Source: Cyclobacteriaceae bacterium
GTDB lineage: Bacteria > Bacteroidota > Bacteroidia > Cytophagales > Cyclobacteriaceae
Assembly: GCA_020436085.1 (NCBI GenBank)
Contig: JAGQYM010000020.1
Coordinates: 1-64,000 of the forward strand
DNA: 64,000 nucleotides
Direction: 5' to 3'
Within the stretch, counting starts at the first letter, position 1, and each line of letters starts with the position of its first letter. Positions 33,666 through 43,533 of the stretch are shown here, piece after piece. The notes beneath the pieces are model-generated. The model did no database searches. It had not been told where the DNA came from and was given only the letters and a program-made list of their open reading frames with translations. Position numbers and translations under genes: made by a program.

Positions 33666-35225
33666 GTGCAAAGGTATAATATTTTGTGGGCAGATGATGA
33701 GATCGATTTACTGAAGCCTCATATCCTGTTTCTTCAACAACGTGGTTACGACATTACTCCTGTGAATAACGGTTCTGATGCTGTCGAGTACAGCGAGTCC
33801 CGTCATTTTGATCTGGTGTTTCTTGATGAACATATGCCTGGAATGTCGGGGTTGGAGGCGTTGACTTTGATAAAGAATGGCAAGCCAAATCTGCCAGTGG
33901 TGATGATTACCAAAAATGAGGAAGAGCAGATCATGGAGGAGGCCATCGGTGCCAAAATTGACGACTACCTCATCAAGCCCTTGAATCCGAGCCAGATATT
34001 ACTTTCTGTAAAGAAGATATTGGACAACAAAAGACTGGTGATTGAGAAAACTAACTTGAACTATCAGCAAGAGTTTCAGAAGATTAGCATGGCCTTTCTT
34101 GATGATCTAAGTCACGACAAGTGGGCAGATGTCTACAAGAAGTTGGTGTTTTGGGAACTTCAATTGGACGAGGCGGATAACAAAGATATGGCAGAGGTGT
34201 TGGAAATGCAGAAGGTGGAGGCTAACACAAACTTTTGCCGCTTCGTGCGGAAAAACTACGAGTCATGGTTAAATGACGCGAATGCTCCAAAACCCTTGCT
34301 GTCACATCAGCTGTTGAAGAAAAAAGTATTCCCTGAAATTGAGAAAGGAGTTCCTTGTTTCCTTTTTGTGATCGACAATCTTCGTTTTGATCAGTGGCGT
34401 GTACTCAAGCCAATTATCGAAGAGTTTTACAATGTCGACAATGAAGAAACGTATTATTCTATTCTACCTACGACTACTGCTTACGCGCGAAATGCGATCT
34501 TCTCCGGAATGATGCCTGCTGAGATGGCAAAGACTCACCCTGACCTTTGGGTGGGCGATGACGAAGATGATGGTAAGAACAATTTCGAAGATGAGTTTCT
34601 CGCTCGACACATTCGAAGAAATAATTTGAATATCAAACACTCCTATCATAAGATTAAAAAGACAGAGGAGGGTAGGGATCTTGCAGATGCTGTCAATAAT
34701 TTGTTCACCAACGACTTCAATGTTATTGTTTACAATTTTGTCGACATGCTCTCTCACGCACGCACGGACATGGCTATGATTCGTGAGCTGGCGCCAGATG
34801 AATCGGCTTATCGATCGCTTACGCGCTCCTGGTTCCTGCATTCGCCTCTGCTCGATATTTTGAAAAAGATTGCTGAAAAGAAAGCGAAGCTCATTATCAC
34901 CACAGACCATGGTACGATTCGCGTGAAGCGTCCATTTAAGATTATTGGCGATCGAAACGTAAACACCAACCTAAGATACAAACAAGGCAAAAACCTGAAC
35001 TATGACGGGGGTAAGGTGATGGAGGCAACGAAACCCGAGCGTTTCTTCTTGCCAAAATCCAATGTTTCGACCTCGTATGTTTTTGCCATTGAGGATCAGT
35101 TTTTCGCATATCCCAACAACTATAACTACTATGTGAACTTCTATAAGGACACGTTTCAGCACGGAGGTGTTAGCCTTGAGGAAATGATCATTCCCTTAAT
35201 TTTCTTAACTTCGAAGAATGCCTGA
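33666..35225 (+). CDS. porX: PorX, response regulator with PglZ phosphatase domain
   Basis: Regulator of type IX secretion genes in Bacteroidota, working with the histidine kinase PorY. The 519-residue protein has a receiver domain (1-120) with the phosphoacceptor Asp54 in VFLDEHMPGMSG and the switch Lys in DDYLIKPLNP, a helical linker, and a C-terminal PglZ alkaline-phosphatase-fold domain (about 205-519) with FLFVIDNLRFDQW, LPTTTAYARNAIFSGMMP and IITTDHGTIRVKRP. Start is GTG. Its end overlaps tsaE by 8 bp. Confidence 0.95.
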   Translation: MQRYNILWADDEIDLLKPHILFLQQRGYDITPVNNGSDAVEYSESRHFDLVFLDEHMPGMSGLEALTLIKNGKPNLPVVMITKNEEEQIMEEAIGAKIDDYLIKPLNPSQILLSVKKILDNKRLVIEKTNLNYQQEFQKISMAFLDDLSHDKWADVYKKLVFWELQLDEADNKDMAEVLEMQKVEANTNFCRFVRKNYESWLNDANAPKPLLSHQLLKKKVFPEIEKGVPCFLFVIDNLRFDQWRVLKPIIEEFYNVDNEETYYSILPTTTAYARNAIFSGMMPAEMAKTHPDLWVGDDEDDGKNNFEDEFLARHIRRNNLNIKHSYHKIKKTEEGRDLADAVNNLFTNDFNVIVYNFVDMLSHARTDMAMIRELAPDESAYRSLTRSWFLHSPLLDILKKIAEKKAKLIITTDHGTIRVKRPFKIIGDRNVNTNLRYKQGKNLNYDGGKVMEATKPERFFLPKSNVSTSYVFAIEDQFFAYPNNYNYYVNFYKDTFQHGGVSLEEMIIPLIFLTSKNA

Positions 35226-35658
35226 GCAGTGGGGTAGGGCCTTGAATGGAAAGGCCATATCGATCAACGACCTTGAAGCCGTTGCGCGTGAACTTATCGC
35301 TGCGTCAGGAAATATAAAGGTGTGGCTTTTTGATGGACCTATGGGTTCGGGTAAGACTACGTTGATAAAGGCAATTTGTAAGGAACTTGGAGTTCGTGAG
35401 GGAACGAGTAGCCCTACATTCTCTATTGTAAACGAATACACCACATCTCATTCTCATATCTATCACTTTGATTTTTACAGATTAGAAAAAGAATCTGAGG
35501 CTTACGACCTTGGAGTGGAAGAATACTTTGAATCTGGCGCTTATTGCTTTGTTGAATGGCCTGAGAAAATACCATCTCTTTTTCCTCTGAACTACATGAA
35601 AATGAAGGTATCTATCGATTCGGATTCAACGAGGAAAATTGAATACTCTGCATTATGA
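35218..35658 (+). CDS. tsaE: tRNA threonylcarbamoyladenosine biosynthesis ATPase TsaE
   Basis: ATPase of the t6A37 tRNA modification machinery, working with TsaB and TsaD. The 146-residue protein carries the P-loop GPMGSGKTTLIKAI, the switch region GTSSPTFSIVNEY and the Walker B-like IYHFDFYRLE with CFVEWPEKIP. It overlaps porX upstream by 8 bp and ald downstream by 4 bp, a gene order often seen in this phylum. Confidence 0.95.
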   Translation: MPEQWGRALNGKAISINDLEAVARELIAASGNIKVWLFDGPMGSGKTTLIKAICKELGVREGTSSPTFSIVNEYTTSHSHIYHFDFYRLEKESEAYDLGVEEYFESGAYCFVEWPEKIPSLFPLNYMKMKVSIDSDSTRKIEYSAL

Positions 35659-36878
35659 CTGAACGGAAGAAGACAGGCTTTGAGGCATTGGCAAAATCCA
35701 GCTTATCCCCGCAGGAACAACTGATGAAAGTGGAGAAGAGTAAACACTCTTTTTGCATTGGATTACCCCGGGAAATTTCATTACAAGAGAATAGGATTAG
35801 CCTAACACCAGATGCGGTGGCAATCCTTGTAAGCAACGGCCACGAGATCTGGGTGGAGCGAAAAGCTGGTGAAGGTTCTAAGTTTACCGACAAACAATAC
35901 AGCGAAGCAGGAGCAAAGATCGTTTATACCCCGGAAGAGCTTTATAAGGCTGATGTAATTCTAAAGATCGAACCTCCCACGTTAGAAGAGATTGAGTTTT
36001 TTAAGCCCGGGCAGATACTAATTTCTGCATTACAGCCGGGTCACCTTCAAAAGGAATATATTCAGGCGTTGCTTAAAAAAAGAATCACAGCGATGGCTTG
36101 GGAATACATTGAAGATAAAGTGGGAGGTATTCCAATCGTAAGAGCGATGAGTGAAATTGCCGGCAGCGCGGTCGTACTTATAGCAGCGGAGTATTTAAGT
36201 TCAGCTAACAAAGGCAAGGGAATTATTCTTGGTGGAATTACTGGAGTTCCGCCTACGCGAATGGTAATTATTGGAGCGGGAACCGTTGCAGAGTATTGTG
36301 GAAGAGCTGCGCTCAGTCTGGGAGCTGAGATTCAAATTTTTGATAACCACCTTTACAAACTCAGAAGGATAAAGCATACACTAGGCCATCAATTCTATAC
36401 TTCAACTATTGATACTGTTACGCTAAGTGAAAGCCTGAAGAATGCTGACGTGGTAGTAGGTGCTTTGAGGGCAGAGAAGGGAAGAGCGCGCCATGTAGTT
36501 TCGGAGGAGATGGTTAGTCAGATGAAGCCAGATTCTTTAATTATTGACCTTAGTATTGATCAGGGTGGATGTGTTGCCACATCTGAGATTACCACGCATG
36601 CAAAACCAGTGTTTAAGAAATACGATGTAATTCATTACTGTGTTCCCAACATCGCATCAAGAGTGGCACATACCGCCACCACAGCCCTGAGTAACATTTT
36701 TACGCCTACAATACTGCGCGCTGCGGAAGAGGGTGGAGTGGAAGAGATGATATTATCTCATCGCTGGTTTTTAAAGGGAGTGTACAGCTACAAAGGCAAC
36801 CTTACCAATGAAAGTATTGGTCGGAAGTTCAAGATGAAATACAAGAATATAGATCTGTTTATGGCTGCTCGCGTTTAG
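35655..36878 (+). CDS. ald: Alanine dehydrogenase
   Basis: NAD-dependent interconversion of L-alanine and pyruvate plus ammonia. The 407-residue protein has the AlaDH/PNT N-domain (IGLPREISLQENRISLTPD, DVILKIEPPT) and the NAD-binding Rossmann domain (GGITGVPPTRMVIIGAGTV). About 30 extra N-terminal residues precede the conserved start. Annotators may call it an alanine dehydrogenase/PNT family member. The stop shares 4 bp (TTAG) with the convergent valS stop. Confidence 0.92.
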   Translation: MTERKKTGFEALAKSSLSPQEQLMKVEKSKHSFCIGLPREISLQENRISLTPDAVAILVSNGHEIWVERKAGEGSKFTDKQYSEAGAKIVYTPEELYKADVILKIEPPTLEEIEFFKPGQILISALQPGHLQKEYIQALLKKRITAMAWEYIEDKVGGIPIVRAMSEIAGSAVVLIAAEYLSSANKGKGIILGGITGVPPTRMVIIGAGTVAEYCGRAALSLGAEIQIFDNHLYKLRRIKHTLGHQFYTSTIDTVTLSESLKNADVVVGALRAEKGRARHVVSEEMVSQMKPDSLIIDLSIDQGGCVATSEITTHAKPVFKKYDVIHYCVPNIASRVAHTATTALSNIFTPTILRAAEEGGVEEMILSHRWFLKGVYSYKGNLTNESIGRKFKMKYKNIDLFMAARV

Positions 36879-39562
36879 GCACAGCCAAGCGACTTCAGAT
36901 TTTCTTCCAGTAGTTTGATCTTTGACTCGGCATCAGTCTTTTTCTTGTTTTCAGACTCCACAACTTGAGCCGGTGCACCAGCAACGAATTTCTCATTACT
37001 AAGTTTTTTCATTACCGATTTTAGAAAGCCACGAGTGTATTCCAATTCCTTTTGCAGCGACTCACACTCTGCTTCTACATCCATTCTCCCCTCAAGCGGC
37101 ATATAGAACTCAGTATTCTGCACTATGAAAGTGGCACCATTACCGGGCTTATCTTCGGAGAAGGCCAGCTCTTTAACATTTGACAGCTTCTGAATCACCG
37201 ATGAAAAAGCACCGACTTTTGATTTTCCGTTGGGATTGACAAAAAGGTTTACTGCTTCTTTTGGTGAGATGCCCTTGCTGTTTCTGATGTTTCTGATTTG
37301 AGTAACGACTTCAAAAGCCAGCGAAGCTTCGGTTACGATCGCTGTGCTAAATTTTTCTACTTTCGGATATTCGGCAACTATAACACAGTTCTTATCATCT
37401 CTGTGGTCAAGTTCGTGCCATAGTTCCTCGCTGATAAACGGCATAAAAGGATGGAGTACCTTTAAGATTGACTCAAAGAAGTTGACTGTCTTGCTGTAGG
37501 TAACTTTGTCAATAGGTTGGCCAAACGGTGGCTTGACGATTTCCAGATACCATGAGCAGAAGTCATCCCAGACCATTTTGTAAGTGGTCATGAGTGCATC
37601 TGAGATTCTAAATTTGCTGTAGTGATCTTCCAGTTCACTTAGCGATTGATTCAAACGCGCTTCAAACCATTCGATAGCCACTGCATTTTCTGCTGGCATT
37701 TTTTGATCACTGGTTTCCCAGCCTTTCACCAGCCGGAAGGCATTCCAGATTTTGTTGGCAAAATTTCGCCCTTGCTCACAAAGCTTTTCGTCAAATAGCA
37801 AATCGTTGCCAGCTGGTGAACTGAAAAGCATACCTGTGCGCACACCATCGGCTCCATATTTTGAAATCAGATCCAAAGGATCGGGTGAATTGCCTAGTGA
37901 CTTGGACATCTTCCGTCCCAGTTTATCACGCACTATGCCCGTGAGATATACGTCTTCAAACGGGCGTTCGTCCATGTATTCATAGCCCGCGATAATCATT
38001 CTCGCTACCCAGAAGAACAAAATCTCGGGAGCGGTAACCAATACCTGAGTTGGATAAAAGTAATTTAGGTCAGCATTGCCTTCACGTTTTACTTTCCCGT
38101 TTGCCTGATCATAATATTTGTCGTTGTACCCATGGAAAACTTCTATCGGCCATAACCATGATGAAGCCCAAGTATCCAAAACGTCTGGGTCCTGATGCAA
38201 GTCCTCTGCCTTTATCGCCCTTCCAGATTTTTGTGTAGCTAGTGTTACGGCTTCATCCAGAGTTTCAGCTACCACAAAATCATCGTCACCCTTGCCATAG
38301 AAATAGGCTGGTATCCGATGGCCCCACCAAAGTTGCCTCGACACACACCAGTCACGAACATTTTCCATCCAGTGGCGATATGTGTTTTTAAATTTTGCTG
38401 GGTGAAGCTTGATCTCATCTTCTTCTACGGCCTTGTATGCACGTCTTGATATCTCCTTCATCTTCACAAACCACTGAAGTGAAAGCTTCGGCTCAACCAC
38501 GGTGTTGGTGCGCTCGGATCGACCAATACGAGTAATGAACTCTTCTTCCTTCACCAGGTGGCCAGCTTCCTTAAGGTCTTTAATGATTTCTTTTCTTACG
38601 GCAAATCGCTCTTTGCCGATAAACTTAGAAATCTCACATTTTTCATTAAGCGTACCATCGTCATTGATGGTGTCGATCACTGGCAGGTTGTGTCGCAATC
38701 CGATTTCATAGTCATTTACATCGTGCGCTGGTGTCACCTTCAAACAACCGGTACCAAATGCCGTGTCTACATAGTCATCTGCGATTACAGAAATCTCGCG
38801 ATTGATAATCGGAACCAATACCTTTTTTCCTACGAGATGAGTGTAGCGTTTATCATTGGGATTCACGGCAATGGCGGTATCACCCATGATAGTCTCAGGT
38901 CGTTGCGTAGCGATTGTTACCCACTCATCAACAGAACCGCTTACTTTGTAACGTACAGAATATAGAATCGACCTTTCACCATCCTCCGCGTAGATGACCT
39001 CTTCATTGGAGAGTGCAGTTTTTGCCTCTACGTCCCAGTTGATCATTCTGAGTCCGCGATAGATGTATCCTTTGTTATACAGATCTACAAATACCCTGAT
39101 AACCGCTTTGTAGTAATCGGGATCCATAGTAAAGGCTGTTCTATCCCAATCGCAAGAGGCTCCCAGCTTCTTCAACTGTTCAAGAATGATACCTCCATAC
39201 TTCTCCTTCCATTCCCATGCGTACTTGAGAAATTCTTCTCTCGACAGATCGGACTTTTTAATTCCTTTTTCGCGAAGCATGGCTACAACCTTGGCCTCGG
39301 TAGCAATTGAAGCATGATCTGTGCCTGGCACCCAACAGGCCGCTTTTCCCTCCATTCTAGCCTTCCTGATGAGCACATCCTGAATGGTATTGTTCAGCAT
39401 GTGCCCCATATGCAAAACTCCCGTTACGTTAGGAGGAGGGATTACTATGCTAAAAGGTTCTTTGTTGGGATCGGGCGTTCCGTGAAAGAAGCCATTTTTG
39501 TTCCACCGTGAATACCATTTATCCTCTACGCTGGCTGGATCATATTTCGTTGACAGGGACAT
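36875..39562 (-). CDS. valS: Valine--tRNA ligase
   Basis: Class I synthetase charging tRNA-Val. The 895-residue protein has the HIGH motif in PPNVTGVLHMGHMLNN, the CP1 editing domain (with WVTIATQRPETIMGDTAIAV), the KMSKS loop GRKMSKSLGNSPDPLDL, an anticodon-binding helical domain and a C-terminal coiled-coil arm (about 835-895), all as expected for ValRS. It is monocistronic. Confidence 0.97.
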   Translation of the reverse strand: MSLSTKYDPASVEDKWYSRWNKNGFFHGTPDPNKEPFSIVIPPPNVTGVLHMGHMLNNTIQDVLIRKARMEGKAACWVPGTDHASIATEAKVVAMLREKGIKKSDLSREEFLKYAWEWKEKYGGIILEQLKKLGASCDWDRTAFTMDPDYYKAVIRVFVDLYNKGYIYRGLRMINWDVEAKTALSNEEVIYAEDGERSILYSVRYKVSGSVDEWVTIATQRPETIMGDTAIAVNPNDKRYTHLVGKKVLVPIINREISVIADDYVDTAFGTGCLKVTPAHDVNDYEIGLRHNLPVIDTINDDGTLNEKCEISKFIGKERFAVRKEIIKDLKEAGHLVKEEEFITRIGRSERTNTVVEPKLSLQWFVKMKEISRRAYKAVEEDEIKLHPAKFKNTYRHWMENVRDWCVSRQLWWGHRIPAYFYGKGDDDFVVAETLDEAVTLATQKSGRAIKAEDLHQDPDVLDTWASSWLWPIEVFHGYNDKYYDQANGKVKREGNADLNYFYPTQVLVTAPEILFFWVARMIIAGYEYMDERPFEDVYLTGIVRDKLGRKMSKSLGNSPDPLDLISKYGADGVRTGMLFSSPAGNDLLFDEKLCEQGRNFANKIWNAFRLVKGWETSDQKMPAENAVAIEWFEARLNQSLSELEDHYSKFRISDALMTTYKMVWDDFCSWYLEIVKPPFGQPIDKVTYSKTVNFFESILKVLHPFMPFISEELWHELDHRDDKNCVIVAEYPKVEKFSTAIVTEASLAFEVVTQIRNIRNSKGISPKEAVNLFVNPNGKSKVGAFSSVIQKLSNVKELAFSEDKPGNGATFIVQNTEFYMPLEGRMDVEAECESLQKELEYTRGFLKSVMKKLSNEKFVAGAPAQVVESENKKKTDAESKIKLLEENLKSLGCA

Positions 39563-39591
39563 TCAGATCAGATTTCTTGGAAATTAAGCTG

Positions 39592-39599
39592 CAAAAATA
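39592..39599 (-). promoter_or_regulatory. Candidate -7 element for valS
   Basis: TATTTTTG on the minus strand matches TAnnTTTG exactly, 30 bases before the valS ATG. No good -33 element is seen. Confidence 0.4.
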
Positions 39600-39689
39600 G
39601 GAAACTTGGCCGATTAGAATAAGCACAGGCCTGAAATCCAAGTTGCTACACAACTGCGTATATTCAACAAAAGAATTAAGATCGCATTT

Positions 39690-40823
39690 ATGGCTTCAAC
39701 TGTCACGGGAACCCAAGCAAACACTGAAAGCATTCAATGGAAGCAATTGTGGAGTCTGGCTTCCCTTTATGGATCGATAATCATTGGGTGGATTGCTTAC
39801 GAAAACTACCAACCTAAGCTACTGGTCCAGTTTAACTTCACTGACTTTGGGTTTCTTCTTTATGTGGTGCAGGGTTTTATCCTCATCGTTACACCAATCT
39901 ATGCTGGGAAATTAGGTGACCGCTTTCGCTTTAAGAATGGCCATAGGTTGCCCATCATCAGTTCAGGGATCAGCTTTGCAGCTATGGTTTTTATGGCAGT
40001 GGCTTTCACACTGTTTAGCCAACCCGGAGAAGTGTTTCGTTGGATGTTGCCTCTCCTTATCGTTTGTTGGCTGGTGGCTATGAGCATTTTTACCAGCCCT
40101 GCGTTGTCTACACTTGAGCTGTTCACTCCAGTGGAAAAGCTTCCAAGGGCAATGGCGGTATTGACAATTGTCGCCAACCTCATTTACTCACTTGAGCCCG
40201 TGATCGTTGACATTATAGACTTTCTTGGAGCACCAATTACGTTCATGATAGGAGGGGTGATCACCTTTGCCAGTGGCTATGCTCTTAAAGAGAATTCCCT
40301 TGGACTTTTTAAACAAAGTGGGGGAAGTGAGGCTAAGCCGAAAACAGAATTCAAGCTCGATACGCAACGTTCGCAGTACTTGAATATTTTCTTTATGGGC
40401 ATCGTGACGGGCCTTGCAACGACTATTCTGTTTAATATCATGCCCGATGTATTGGAAAACAGCCTTGGCAATCTACTGCCGGGTGTTGGGGGTAACATTA
40501 TTCTAGTAGGTGTTCTGGTTATCTCTGCATTAATCTCTCTGCCGATCAGTACTAAAGTAAACGAACTTGGACTTGACAAATCTTTTCAAATGTCTGCCAT
40601 TGTAAGTTTGGTAAGTCTTGCAGTGATATTACTATTTCCGGCAACCTGGCTGGTGGCGATATTAATCCTTGTATTTGCCGTCTCGTTCACGATGCTATCG
40701 GTAAGTTCATTGCCACTGGCAATTCAGAAGTCCAACTATTATGAGAAGGTATTTTGTGTCGGGATATTTTTTAGTGGAGTCGCATTGCCTGACGGCATAA
40801 TCGAAGCGGTGCTGGCTTACTGA
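39690..40823 (+). CDS. MFS transporter
   Basis: A 377-residue inner-membrane protein with ten to twelve hydrophobic helices. The loop after the second helix, YAGKLGDRFRFKNGHRLPII, fits the MFS motif A (GxxxDRxGRR-like) and the SLC45/sugar-transporter style GNRxPfI pattern. The substrate is unknown. Several other helices are slightly short of the usual 12-helix count, which needs a topology prediction. The 3' end overlaps the convergent methyltransferase gene by 7 bp. Confidence 0.82.
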   Translation: MASTVTGTQANTESIQWKQLWSLASLYGSIIIGWIAYENYQPKLLVQFNFTDFGFLLYVVQGFILIVTPIYAGKLGDRFRFKNGHRLPIISSGISFAAMVFMAVAFTLFSQPGEVFRWMLPLLIVCWLVAMSIFTSPALSTLELFTPVEKLPRAMAVLTIVANLIYSLEPVIVDIIDFLGAPITFMIGGVITFASGYALKENSLGLFKQSGGSEAKPKTEFKLDTQRSQYLNIFFMGIVTGLATTILFNIMPDVLENSLGNLLPGVGGNIILVGVLVISALISLPISTKVNELGLDKSFQMSAIVSLVSLAVILLFPATWLVAILILVFAVSFTMLSVSSLPLAIQKSNYYEKVFCVGIFFSGVALPDGIIEAVLAY

Positions 40824-42193
40824 TGCTGATTTGGGTTCATCCTTATTCGCCAGTTTGACGGGTAAAGATTGTTGACGCGGTTGCCCAGCAAGTTTAGCCA
40901 TCCGATGGGTTGATTCTGATATGTGACCAGAGAGAAACCTTTTTGGTTGGTATCAATTTGAAGGTTGTCTCTTCTTAAATACTTTATCGCATCGTCAAAG
41001 CCAAGTTCTGTTTGAATAAAATTATCTCTATTGATGCATTTTGACAATGCAAACGCATGCTCAGGAACCATCTTGTTGTGCTTTACCGTTGCAACGGGAG
41101 TTCCTGCTACCTGAACATTTAATATAGATGACAACAGCTCAACGATCTGGAATGTATTCGTGGGAATCGCGTTGATCTGATCATTAAACTTGAACACTTC
41201 CAGAACACCATCTTTTGCAATCCAACCGTCCAGTAGTGCGACTTCTGATTTAGATAACTTGCCTAGCCTACGGTTCTGTTTAGGTAAGTTTCTTGATGTT
41301 GCTCCGCTCTTCCTTTGAAGTACACTTATGAAGAAACCCTCACCTGTAACACGGTGAGGAAAAAATTTGTAAGCAAACAAGCCTTTATGATCTATCTCTT
41401 TGATGCCCCAATCAGGAGAGATCGGAACACGTAAAGATTCTACGTTATTCTGCTGGGACAGCCACTCGATATTCTTTTCATCTTCTTCAAGATTGTAAGT
41501 GCAGGTGCTATAAATTAAAACACCACCAGGTTTGAGTGAAGGCCAAACGTCACTCAATATTCGCCTCTGACGCGATGAGCATAATTCAACATTAGCCAAA
41601 GACCATTCCTTCATCGCCTCATTGTCTTTACGAAACAGACCTTCGCCTGAACAGGGTGCATCCACCACAATCAAATCGAAAAAGGAGGGTAATCGTTGAA
41701 AACCTGCAGGATCATTGCTGGTAACAATCACATTTGGGTTACCCCACTTTTGGAGGTTCTCAATTAGAATTGGCACTCTTGACCGAATGACTTCATTGCT
41801 TACCAGAAGGGAGTTATCCGATATGAGGCTGAGCAGGTGGGTACTTTTGCCACCAGGTGCCGCGCAAAGATCGAGCGCGATGATTTTTTGATTATCGCCT
41901 ATCGCTGTTTTGACAGCTTGCTCCAGAAACATAGAACTGGCTTCCTGCACGTAATAGCGCCCCGCGTGAAGATGCGGATCTAGCGTGAAGACTGGCCGCT
42001 TGTCCAAATAGACTCCCGAGTCTGCCCATGGAACTCGTTGCAACCCGAGAGGTAAATCGAATTTGTCACGATTGTATCTCACAGAAGTAGGCGAATCACT
42101 TTGCAACGAAGCAAAAAAGGAATCAGATTCGTTTCCAATGAGGTCTTTTATTAACTTTTGGAAATCATTGGGAATTGAAAACGATTCATTCAC
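40817..42193 (-). CDS. RsmF-type rRNA (cytosine-C5) methyltransferase
   Basis: A NOL1/NOP2/Sun family m5C RNA methyltransferase of 458 residues from the chosen start. SAM is bound by LDLCAAPGGKSTHLL; the catalytic and release cysteines are in DAPCSGEGLFRKD and STCTYNLEEDE. A C-terminal region of about 170 residues resembles the RsmF RNA-binding end. The frame is open to 42265, but that would overlap the divergent fah start; GTG at 42193 begins with ESFSIPNDFQKLIKDLIG, the usual family start, so it is chosen. Confidence 0.85.
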   Translation of the reverse strand: MNESFSIPNDFQKLIKDLIGNESDSFFASLQSDSPTSVRYNRDKFDLPLGLQRVPWADSGVYLDKRPVFTLDPHLHAGRYYVQEASSMFLEQAVKTAIGDNQKIIALDLCAAPGGKSTHLLSLISDNSLLVSNEVIRSRVPILIENLQKWGNPNVIVTSNDPAGFQRLPSFFDLIVVDAPCSGEGLFRKDNEAMKEWSLANVELCSSRQRRILSDVWPSLKPGGVLIYSTCTYNLEEDEKNIEWLSQQNNVESLRVPISPDWGIKEIDHKGLFAYKFFPHRVTGEGFFISVLQRKSGATSRNLPKQNRRLGKLSKSEVALLDGWIAKDGVLEVFKFNDQINAIPTNTFQIVELLSSILNVQVAGTPVATVKHNKMVPEHAFALSKCINRDNFIQTELGFDDAIKYLRRDNLQIDTNQKGFSLVTYQNQPIGWLNLLGNRVNNLYPSNWRIRMNPNQHQ

Positions 42194-42252
42194 ATTTTCA
42201 ATGTAGTAATAATCGATGAAGCTCCTCACAGGGCAGTTGAAAAATGTAATTA

Positions 42253-43533
42253 ATGAATAAAGCAAACGATCCTAATTTAAAGAGCTGGGTAGAAGTGCCA
42301 ACTCATTCTGATTTTCCTATACAGAATCTCCCATTTGGAATTTTTCAAACACAATATTTATCGGCAGTAGCCGGTGTAGCTATTGGAAAACACGTTTTGG
42401 ATCTCGTGTATCTTCATGAGAACGGATATTTCGATGGGCTTGGATTACCAACAGGAATTTTTAATCAACCGTATTTGAATTCATTTATTGGGTTGGGCAG
42501 GAAAAAAACTGGAGAGGTGAGAGAACGGATTTCGGAAATACTGAGGCACGACAATGATGAACTGAAGAATAATGTAGCCGCCCGCGAAATCGCTTTGATT
42601 CCTATGGAAGAGGCGCAGATGCGGATGCCAATACTGGTGCCAAACTATACTGATTTCTATAGTAGTATAGAGCATGCTACCAATGTTGGCACTATGTTCC
42701 GTGATCCAAAGAATGCTTTGCTGCCAAATTGGAAACATATCCCGATAGGATACCATGGGCGTGCGTCATCCATTGTGATCTCTGGAACCGAGCTGCACAG
42801 ACCGAAAGGGCAAACCAAGGCACCAGATGCCGAGTTGCCATCTTTTGGTCCGTCAAAAAAACTGGACTTCGAACTTGAGATGGCATTTGTTACTTGCACG
42901 AACTCTGTCTTGGGCCAGCCCATTTCAATTTCAGACGCTGAGGATCATATTTTTGGTATGGTCTTATTCAATGATTGGTCAGCTCGTGATATTCAAACCT
43001 GGGAGTACGTACCGCTAGGACCGTTTCTGGCTAAGAACTTTGGCTCAACTATTTCGCCATGGATTGTGACGATGGATGCATTGGAACCATTTAGAGTAGA
43101 GGGACCAGAGCAAAACCCGAAAGTGATGCCTTATCTTGAAACAAGCGGGCCGAAAAACTTTGACATCAACCTTGAGGTTTCGTTGAACACGGAATCAAGC
43201 GAAACGATTATTTCCACATCGAATTTTAAGTACATGTATTGGAACATGTGTCAGCAGTTAGCGCACCATACAGTGAATGGATGCAGCATTCAGGTGGGAG
43301 ATATGTATGCCTCCGGTACAATTAGCGGACATGAGAAGGATTCCTATGGTTCAATGCTCGAACTATCATGGAATGGAAAGAATCCAATCAAACTTTCGGA
43401 TGGAACGGAAAGAACGTTCATAGAAGATGGCGACACTATTGTGATGCGAGGCTACGCTGAAAAAAATGGAGTCAGGATTGGCTTTGGTGATTGTTCCGGG
43501 AAGATTTTACCACCTGTAAGTGGACCATGCTGA
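42253..43533 (+). CDS. fahA: Fumarylacetoacetase
   Basis: Last step of tyrosine catabolism: hydrolyses fumarylacetoacetate to fumarate and acetoacetate. The 426-residue protein has an N-terminal SH3-like domain (NLPFGIFQTQ) and the metal-dependent catalytic domain with YTDFYSSIEHATNVG, YHGRASSIVISGTE, KLDFELEMAFV and LFNDWSARDIQTWEYVPLGP. Homogentisate dioxygenase and other tyrosine genes are not in the window. It overlaps the flavin reductase gene by 7 bp. Confidence 0.96.
   Translation: MNKANDPNLKSWVEVPTHSDFPIQNLPFGIFQTQYLSAVAGVAIGKHVLDLVYLHENGYFDGLGLPTGIFNQPYLNSFIGLGRKKTGEVRERISEILRHDNDELKNNVAAREIALIPMEEAQMRMPILVPNYTDFYSSIEHATNVGTMFRDPKNALLPNWKHIPIGYHGRASSIVISGTELHRPKGQTKAPDAELPSFGPSKKLDFELEMAFVTCTNSVLGQPISISDAEDHIFGMVLFNDWSARDIQTWEYVPLGPFLAKNFGSTISPWIVTMDALEPFRVEGPEQNPKVMPYLETSGPKNFDINLEVSLNTESSETIISTSNFKYMYWNMCQQLAHHTVNGCSIQVGDMYASGTISGHEKDSYGSMLELSWNGKNPIKLSDGTERTFIEDGDTIVMRGYAEKNGVRIGFGDCSGKILPPVSGPC

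Noticed and set aside
42194-42265. Longer N-terminus for the RNA methyltransferase
   Set aside because: It would overlap the divergent fah start and adds residues not typical of the family.
43491-43526. Upstream start for the flavin reductase
   Set aside because: The 12 extra residues lie in fahA coding sequence; the conserved start follows ATG 43527.
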